From assembly GCA_028565635.1 (NCBI GenBank), contig JAOXYB010028456.1, forward strand, positions 1-11,986: DNA of 11,986 nucleotides, written 5' to 3'. Of the stretch, positions 7,169-11,986 are shown piece by piece. The stretch is from Phoronis ovalis (taxonomy: Eukaryota > Phoronida > Phoronidae). Within the stretch, counting starts at the first letter, position 1. Each line of letters starts with the position of its first letter. The notes under the pieces were generated by a model. The model was not told where the DNA came from. It did not search any database and saw only the letters and a list, made by a program, of their open reading frames with translations. A program made the translations under genes and the position numbers.

Positions 7169-10100
7169 CTAAAATGAAACTTTATCGTCACTAACAATTT
7201 TTATGAAAAAATAACAATGAAAAAATAATAAATACATCCACAATGAGATGTAACAGGTACGACTTTATAGTTGCAAAAAGTAATATATAATGGTTTTTAT
7301 TAATACGCTGAGATATGTAGGAAGAGTTTGCTCAAAAGTTTGATTCCCTTTGTGCGTGCTTCTTCATGGTGCAATGGTTCGTGAAATAAGGAAATACTTG
7401 TGGGACGCATATATGTCCTCGACTATAATATCAGTTTTAAGTACCCTGTTCATTTTTTCATAAATTAAAATTGAATAATAAGATCACATTTTAGCGATTT
7501 CTTATTACATTTAGATAAACTGTAGTCACCCATAGCACTGAGTGATACTGTGTTCTGCAGAAGTTTCAAGAATTTTGTGAAGAACACTCTGCAAACTTTA
7601 AGTACTTTTTAGATCAGGTTTTTAATCCCTAATGAAAGTTTACAGTACTTGTTACAAAAAAGACATTCATGCCAATACATCCACCCCAAAATCCAATTCA
7701 TATACCACAAAATTCAATTCATCTACACCAAAATTTACCACCAATGATGAAAAACATAACCCTACACAAACCTTTTTTGCAGCATATCTCATCGTAACTA
7801 TGTTTACCATCAAAAAACGAGTCAATTTTCGGGTGCCTGCTTGGTGAACGAACTTCTGTCTGCAATTTAACAGGATACATCTGTAGACGTCGAATAAGAT
7901 TATGAATCAGACCAAACTGAATCAACTTCCTGAAGATAAAATAAAAAACATTATAAAAAAGTATGAATCATACACAAACTAGTAAGAAGACCCCGGGGAC
8001 ATGACGGGGGTCCAGCTGGACCTCCCAGACCCTTTCAGTAGCAATACCTAATTCGAGCTCCAAAATGCTGTAGGTAGCGATACCCAATGGTAAAAATCTT
8101 GGCAGTAGAGATATCAAAAGCAAAAATGTTAGCAGTAAAGATACTAAATTACCAAATTTCTGTCCATTAAGATACCAATGGCTAAACATCTTGTCTGTCA
8201 TTATACACTGAAGCTATAAAGTATTAACTTCTCCTTTTGCAAATGAGCAAATAAATTAGACAAAACAAAAATTTTACTCTGTAGCAAAAAAAGTTGACTG
8301 TAGAAATACCAAAATAATGGTAAAATAATCAAGAGTAGAGATACCAAACTGGGTAAACTCGCTTACAGTTGAGATAACAAAATTGCAAAATCGCTGGTAG
8401 TAGAGATACCTAGGACCCCAACAAACAGACCCTTTCCAGGGGGACCGCAGTATCACTTTGGATGGAAGTCATATCCCCGGGAAGACACAGTCTCGTTTAA
8501 CGTAGAATCTGTATGTCTTTTCACTTAGCTGCTGTTACCTTCACCACCAGGTGGGTGTGCAGATCATATATATTCTCCCTCCATTCCAGTTGTTTGTTTG
8601 TCTGTTCAACAACAGGATATTGCAAAATGTTACGGACAGATTTGGATGAAACATGGGGTAAGGTGTGTTACTAGGACAAATTAATTAGATTTTGGTGAAG
8701 ATCCGGATGCTATTCAGAAAAATCCAGATACTATCCAGAACAACCACCTGGGGTTACACTACCGAATGGCATAATTTCCAGTATTTCAGACTGGAACCTT
8801 TTTCATTAGATAGGATTTCTTTAATCTGCATGGTAGGGTACATGAATATATCCTATTAATATTAATAATTCAATCCAGGAATTTCAAATTGCATTGTCGT
8901 TTTAGTTCGTGATATCTCAATGATAACTAATTTATTGCATGATTAAGTATCAGTGATATTTATATTGCACATTAGTTATGAATATTAGTGTCATTTCAAG
9001 TTTTCTTGGAACAGTCAAATAAAGATTTAAGGCAACCAACAGTTTTTGATAAAAAAGTAAGGCTGTTATCAGAGTTAAATTCAAACTTCCATTATTTACT
9101 TTACTTTGTGAATTAAAGCAAACTCTCTATGTATCAGAGTTTTCAAGATCTTAGTAAAAACAATTTTGACGAGTGTAACAGTAATACCAAATTTTTGGAT
9201 CAACAGTTGAACCACTTTCCAAGTTCATTAGAAAATACTATTTAGCCTCTAATATCCGTCCACCTATGGTCTTCTTAAAACCACCTATGAATCGTCTGTG
9301 ATGTACTTTCTCTGGAACAAACACAACCAGTCGGCTTTATTGGAAGTAATCAAGGACAAAATTATATCCGACCTGCACTTTGACCTAAACTAACCCTGTG
9401 CTGAATATGAAGATGATCTGATATAAACTGACCCTGTTATTGCGAGACTAAGAAGTGTTACATACGCCACTACAGGATGACTAAACGCCTATCCACTATC
9501 TAGTGATGCGCACTAAAATGTTCCTTTTTTATTACAAATGTCCAAATCGTATACATTTCACGTACCTTTCATCCACTTTGAGTGAGTGCGGGATGTATCT
9601 TGTACAAAAATCTTTCACAGTAGTACCAGGTGTCAAATTACAATATAGAGAGAAGACATCTCTGAAAGCTGGCAATGAACCACCTGCAACAATATACCAA
9701 ATTGCTAGCATATTTCTGTTAACTGTAACTCCATTATGTCACTTTGCAGTATCAACCCATGGGAGTCTATAGGGTTCAAACTAGAAATCATACAAAGGCC
9801 TGGTGGCTAGTCACATCAGGAGGAGAATGTGGTATTCAAAAGTCTATTATATACTGGAGACAAAAGTGTCTATGGTGAAAACAACCACAGGACATTATTT
9901 TTCTGGCCAGAGGCAAACAACTGTATGAAGAGGTTATACAGCTCATCACAAAGACTGGGAGCCATATAAATAGGTGGGTACAGTAAATATACTTAATGCT
10001 ACAAAATGATCTGATAATTCAACACATACACACACACGCAGAATGAGAAACTAGTTTATGGAGCATGTTAGGGTTTGTCCTAACACATTATTACTGCACT

Positions 10101-11645
10101 GTGCAAATAGGAAAATTTCCTAAACCTTTTAGTATTATGCACTTTTAGTCTAGACATGTTATTACTTACTGTGTCTTGCTACATACTTCACACACTCCGA
10201 TTGTAAATGACTATCTTCAGCCAATTTATTGATACGAGGAGTTATTGTGTATACATTCGAATACTAAAAAACAAAAATTTAAAATGATACAATGAAACAT
10301 TACACTGAAATATAAGTAACTAGAACATGAATAACAGACAATTCCGCATTGTATCTTCTAAAAAAAGATATCTTGAACCTGTGTAGCCGGCCTTATTAGC
10401 ATGTTCGACCATGTCGCTTCACAGACCACAGAAAAGTCTACAACAGTTATACAATTTTTGGGCTCTTACAAGGTGGCAGTCTGAGCAGTTTGATACATCT
10501 TTCATTTTTAACTAATACCGTAAGTAAAGCAGTGACTAGAAACACAATATTTTTATTGGCCTGATTGCAGCTGTAATACATCAATAACAATGCACTGCTT
10601 ACCTGGAAAACTGGAGTGAGTTTCACCAGCTTTAGGTATCTGAAACAGGAACGAAAGTGTAGTGCATGCTTAAAATAACTAAAATATAATGTACTAAAAC
10701 ACATATAATTTCTTTCTTGGCAATTTACAGACTGAAAAAATAATCAAAAATTACATGATAACAACTGCAATGAGGAATGTCCTTTATGAATAATCATATT
10801 ATCCCAGAATCAAAAAGTAGTGCATGAAAGCCTAAATGCAAGTACACATACAACATTATTTATTTATATGTTGTTGTTTTATGCAAGACTTAAACATCAG
10901 TGCTCTGAACAAGTTTGATGTTCTTGTGACATTACTAATAGAGACAAAATTTTTCTGCTCATTTACACTCACACAAGGTTTTGCAGTGTGGCTTTCACTA
11001 AATTTATTTCTACATCTGCTTCAGCTGCAATCCTTGCTACATGATTGAAACCATCCACATATGGTAAAATCTGAAAAAAATGACTGCATATTTCATATTC
11101 TCAATGCATCAGAACATCACATGAGTTACAATTTGTTCATACAATTAGTATAACTCTGTCATGAAAAAGTTTTGACACTCCAAATGAGAGCAATATCATT
11201 CATCAGAAAATGGTCTAAACCATTTGACAGTATCCTTCTTGACTGAAAATACTCTCTGCATGATTCACCCTGTACGAAAGAGTGAGAGATCCAACAAGTA
11301 AGGGCATGTGAGAGTGACTGCATGATTCAGCCTGTACGAAAGAGTGAGAGATCCAACAAGTAAGGGCATGTGAGAGTGACTGCATGATTCACCCTGTACG
11401 AAAGAGTGAGAGATCCAACAAGTAAGGGCATGTGAGAGTGACTTAGCAAGCGATTGAGTGAGTACGCGTGGGAGTTTGTATGAGTGACTTATAATTTCCT
11501 GCCAAACTTACTTGCTGTATTGTCGAGCACTGAGAAGACACGGCACTATTTTTATCTACTAGAAAGATTGGCACATCAAAATCATTAACAACGGTCGAGT
11601 CTTTGCCGCTGGTTACTACTTTGAGATATATGAAGTTAGACTTGT
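7101..11645 (-). CDS. NPRL2: NPRL2 (GATOR1 complex subunit), C-terminal part, seven exons; 5' exons outside the window
   Basis: In animals NPRL2 joins DEPDC5 and NPRL3 in GATOR1, which acts at the lysosome as a GTPase-activating complex for RagA/B and so shuts down mTORC1 when amino acids are scarce. Seven minus-strand exons (11512-11645, 10973-11070, 10603-10639, 10170-10263, 9566-9683, 7772-7929, 7101-7168) join without a frame break to about 234 codons and a TAA stop. Landmarks known from the family appear in order: [68 protein letters not shown] and the terminal [11 protein letters not shown]. The family is usually about 380 residues, so roughly the first 150-170 residues, including the region of the catalytic arginine finger described in human NPRL2 (Arg78), lie beyond the right edge. 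Matching phases and intact splice sites argue for a live gene. The SRR1-like gene begins 20 nt after its stop. Confidence 0.95.
7169..7771 (-). other. Last NPRL2 intron
   Basis: This 603-bp intron is bounded by GTTTGT and CATTTTAG. Near 7680-7740 it has two to three degenerate ~22-bp copies of an AAAATYCAATTCAT-type sequence. Nothing else is seen. Confidence 0.6.
7772..7929 (-). CDS. NPRL2: NPRL2 exon with [14 protein letters not shown] and HSYDEICC
   Basis: This 158-nt exon has the acceptor TTTTATCTTCAG and the donor GTTTGT, which is weaker than the others. Its 52 full codons start [10 protein letters not shown] and end [10 protein letters not shown], with one base of a glycine completed as G|GT in the last exon. 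The middle part (about [15 protein letters not shown]) is variable in the family. Confidence 0.95.
7992..8481. mobile_element. ~490-bp non-autonomous element with 14-bp inverted ends and a putative AAGAC target duplication
   Basis: The ends are CCCGGGGACATGAC (7992-8005) and GTCATATCCCCGGG (8468-8481), inverted with one mismatch, and AAGAC sits directly outside both (7987-7991 and 8482-8486). The core is a degenerate tandem array with a GAGATACCAAA...GGTAAAATC unit every 30-36 bp (motif at about 8042, 8078, 8108, 8138, 8169, 8307, 8338, 8371, 8403). AGACCCTTTC occurs near both sides of the array. No transposase is encoded. Confidence 0.7.
8575..8760. repeat. Interspersed-repeat fragment (TTTGTTTGTCTGTTCAACAA ... 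GATCCGGAT type)
   Basis: A TTTGTTTGTCTG run is followed by AAAATGTTACGGACAGATTTGGATGAAA and a TTAGATTTTGGTGAAGATCC block, then two ~21-bp units (TCCGGATGCTATTCAG / TCCAGATACTATCCAG). From memory, sequences of this form are common dispersed repeats in aquatic invertebrates. The family name is not known to me and no second copy is in this window. Confidence 0.4.
9566..9683 (-). CDS. NPRL2: NPRL2 exon with DVFSLYC and TPGTTVKD
   Basis: This 118-nt exon has the acceptor TATATTGTTGCAG and the donor GTACGT. It completes the split serine, reads 38 codons including [20 protein letters not shown] and SLKVDE, and leaves AG of an arginine completed as AG|G in the next exon. This gives the family's DER-KLIQFG junction. 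Confidence 0.93.
9684..10169 (-). other. NPRL2 intron, 486 bp
   Basis: This intron is bounded by GTAAGT and TTGTTGCAG. It contains a short CACA run near 10024-10036 and nothing else notable. Confidence 0.65.
10170..10263 (-). CDS. NPRL2: NPRL2 exon starting with YSNVY
   Basis: This 94-nt exon has the acceptor TTGTTTTTTAG and the donor GTAAGT. Its 31 codons include [18 protein letters not shown] and ECVKYVARH, plus one base of a split serine codon (A|GT) completed in the next exon. YSNVY is a hallmark of NPRL2. Confidence 0.93.
10264..10602 (-). other. NPRL2 intron, 339 bp
   Basis: This intron is bounded by GTAAGC and TTTTTTAG. No further feature is seen. Confidence 0.65.
10603..10639 (-). 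CDS. NPRL2: NPRL2 micro-exon (37 nt)
   Basis: The acceptor is CGTTCCTGTTTCAG and the donor GTAAGC. One base completes GT|A (Val), then 12 codons read [12 protein letters not shown], ending in phase 0. It fills exactly the gap between the NPRL2 blocks that end in QNLV and begin with YSNVY. The usual motif there is YYGVVTL, so this copy is unusually divergent. No better candidate lies in the neighbouring introns. Confidence 0.8.
10640..10972 (-). other. NPRL2 intron, 333 bp
   Basis: This intron is bounded by GTGAGT and TGTTTCAG. I searched it for an exon encoding the expected YYGVV motif and found none. Confidence 0.65.
10973..11070 (-). CDS. NPRL2: NPRL2 exon with the LPYVDGF / [10 protein letters not shown] core
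   Basis: This 98-nt exon has the acceptor CATTTTTTTTCAG and the donor GTGAGT. It encodes [20 protein letters not shown] followed by [12 protein letters not shown], then GT of a split valine codon. This is among the most conserved stretches of NPRL2 and makes the family assignment secure. Confidence 0.95.
11257..11442. repeat. 62-bp tandem repeat, three near-identical copies
   Basis: Copies at 11257-11318, 11319-11380 and 11381-11442 begin TGCATGATTCA and end GTGAGAGTGAC. The only difference is one base in the middle copy (CAG instead of CAC before CCTGTACG). It lies inside the NPRL2 intron 11071-11511. A degenerate tail (GAGTGAGTACG, ATGAGTGACTT) follows to about 11490. The unit is not a multiple of three and is not coding. 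Confidence 0.97.
11512..11645 (-). CDS. NPRL2: NPRL2 exon (first one in the window)
   Basis: This 134-nt exon has the acceptor TTTTCTCTTCCAG and the donor GTAAGT. Two bases complete a split codon, then 44 codons follow, including [20 protein letters not shown] and a terminal STIQQ. They correspond to the family segment just before the conserved LPYIDGF motif. It ends in phase 0, as the next exon requires. I found no earlier NPRL2 exon between here and the right edge. Confidence 0.9.
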
Positions 11646-11986
11646 CTGGAAGAGAAAATTTGATTTGCTACGACTTGGCTCTATATGTGGCTATATTTCA
11701 CCACATACTTATGAATGAGCATGCAGATAATAGCCATCAGCTGTTTTAATTTGTAATTTCTATACACTACTTGCTAGTTGCATTCACTTGGTGGAGCCAC
11801 TGGACACACACCTCAATGTTCCCAGTTTGCTGCATATTTTGCATGAACAAAGACGCTGTTCTCCTGTTACAGTCACTAATCACTATATGCTAAGGAATGC
11901 TTGTAACCAGACGGGTGCCTCCACCAAGTGCATGCAAATAATTTAGTACAATGACAAAGCAAAAAACCGATGTAACAATAAGTTGA
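11646..11986 (-). other. Partial NPRL2 intron at the right edge
   Basis: This is the region upstream of the first visible NPRL2 exon. Its acceptor is TTTTCTCTTCCAG and its donor lies outside the window. No exon was found. It contains the inverted repeat at 11779-11936. Confidence 0.55.
11779..11936. repeat. Short element with 22-bp inverted ends
   Basis: TGCATTCACTTGGTGGAGCC (11779 onward) and its inverted partner ending at 11936 (GTGCCTCCACCAAGTGCATG) match at 20 of 22 positions around ~114 bp of unique sequence. The size and ends suggest a miniature inverted-repeat element. No clear flanking duplication was seen. Confidence 0.5.

Larger units (their letters stand above)
7930..9565 (-). other. 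Largest NPRL2 intron (1.6 kb), repeat-laden
   Basis: This intron is bounded by GTACGT and TTATCTTCAG. It holds the inverted-end element at 7992-8481 and an interspersed-repeat fragment at about 8575-8760. No coding exon is seen from 8770 to 9565. Confidence 0.65.

Noticed and set aside
7360-7395. tRNA-like B box (GGTTCGTGAAA)
   Set aside because: It lacks the closing CC, no A box or acceptor stem can be placed, and it lies within an intron.
7632-7847. Plus-strand open frame rich in Thr, Ser and Asn
   Set aside because: It overlaps an NPRL2 exon antisense and a degenerate ~22-bp intronic repeat that produces the biased composition.
7968-8456. Two minus-strand open frames within the 490-bp element
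   Set aside because: They translate a ~31-bp tandem array whose period is not a multiple of three, with no conserved product.
9503-9772. Plus-strand 89-codon open frame
   Set aside because: It is the antisense shadow of the NPRL2 exon at 9566-9683.
11646-11986. Another upstream NPRL2 exon
   Set aside because: No frame gives the expected family sequence between splice sites. The region looks intronic with an inverted-repeat element.

Overview
This is eukaryotic, almost certainly metazoan nuclear DNA. It is AT-rich, its genes are split by introns with clean GT-AG borders and matching phases, and it is full of short interspersed and tandem repeats. The repeat style (palindromic TGACCT/AGGTCA arrays, short terminal-inverted-repeat elements with tandem cores) suggests a marine invertebrate, perhaps a lophotrochozoan or another non-vertebrate, but I cannot name the taxon. 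All three genes recognised lie on the minus strand, so they are transcribed from right to left.

Right half, 7101-11645: seven consecutive exons encode the C-terminal ~60% of NPRL2, the GATOR1 subunit that restrains mTORC1. Every splice junction keeps frame and the chain ends in a TAA stop. The N-terminal exons lie beyond the right edge. The introns carry a 62-bp tandem triplet, a ~490-bp element with inverted ends, a putative 5-bp target duplication and a ~31-bp repeated core, and a fragment of another interspersed repeat.

Centre, 6160-7080: an intronless 306-codon SRR1-like gene (SRRD family). Its ATG lies only 20 nt after the NPRL2 stop, in another frame and with a strong Kozak context. 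There is no room for a conventional promoter between the two genes, so a dicistronic transcript, trans-splicing, or a promoter inside NPRL2 is implied. A polyadenylation signal sits about 180 nt past the SRR1 stop.

Left-centre, 3123-5472: three phase-compatible exons of an unrecognised single-pass membrane protein with a cysteine- and tyrosine-containing tail. The upstream exon has one in-frame TGA, so it may be a decaying gene. A 16/32-bp minisatellite lies just upstream.

Left, 1-2244: repeat DNA. A ~990-bp element (1255-2244) has AGGGTTGCT/AGCAACCCT ends and ~240-bp internal monomers, each with an everted TGACCT-NN-AGGTCA motif. An inverted copy of its end occupies 1-240. No coding evidence was found in 241-1254 or 2245-3112.
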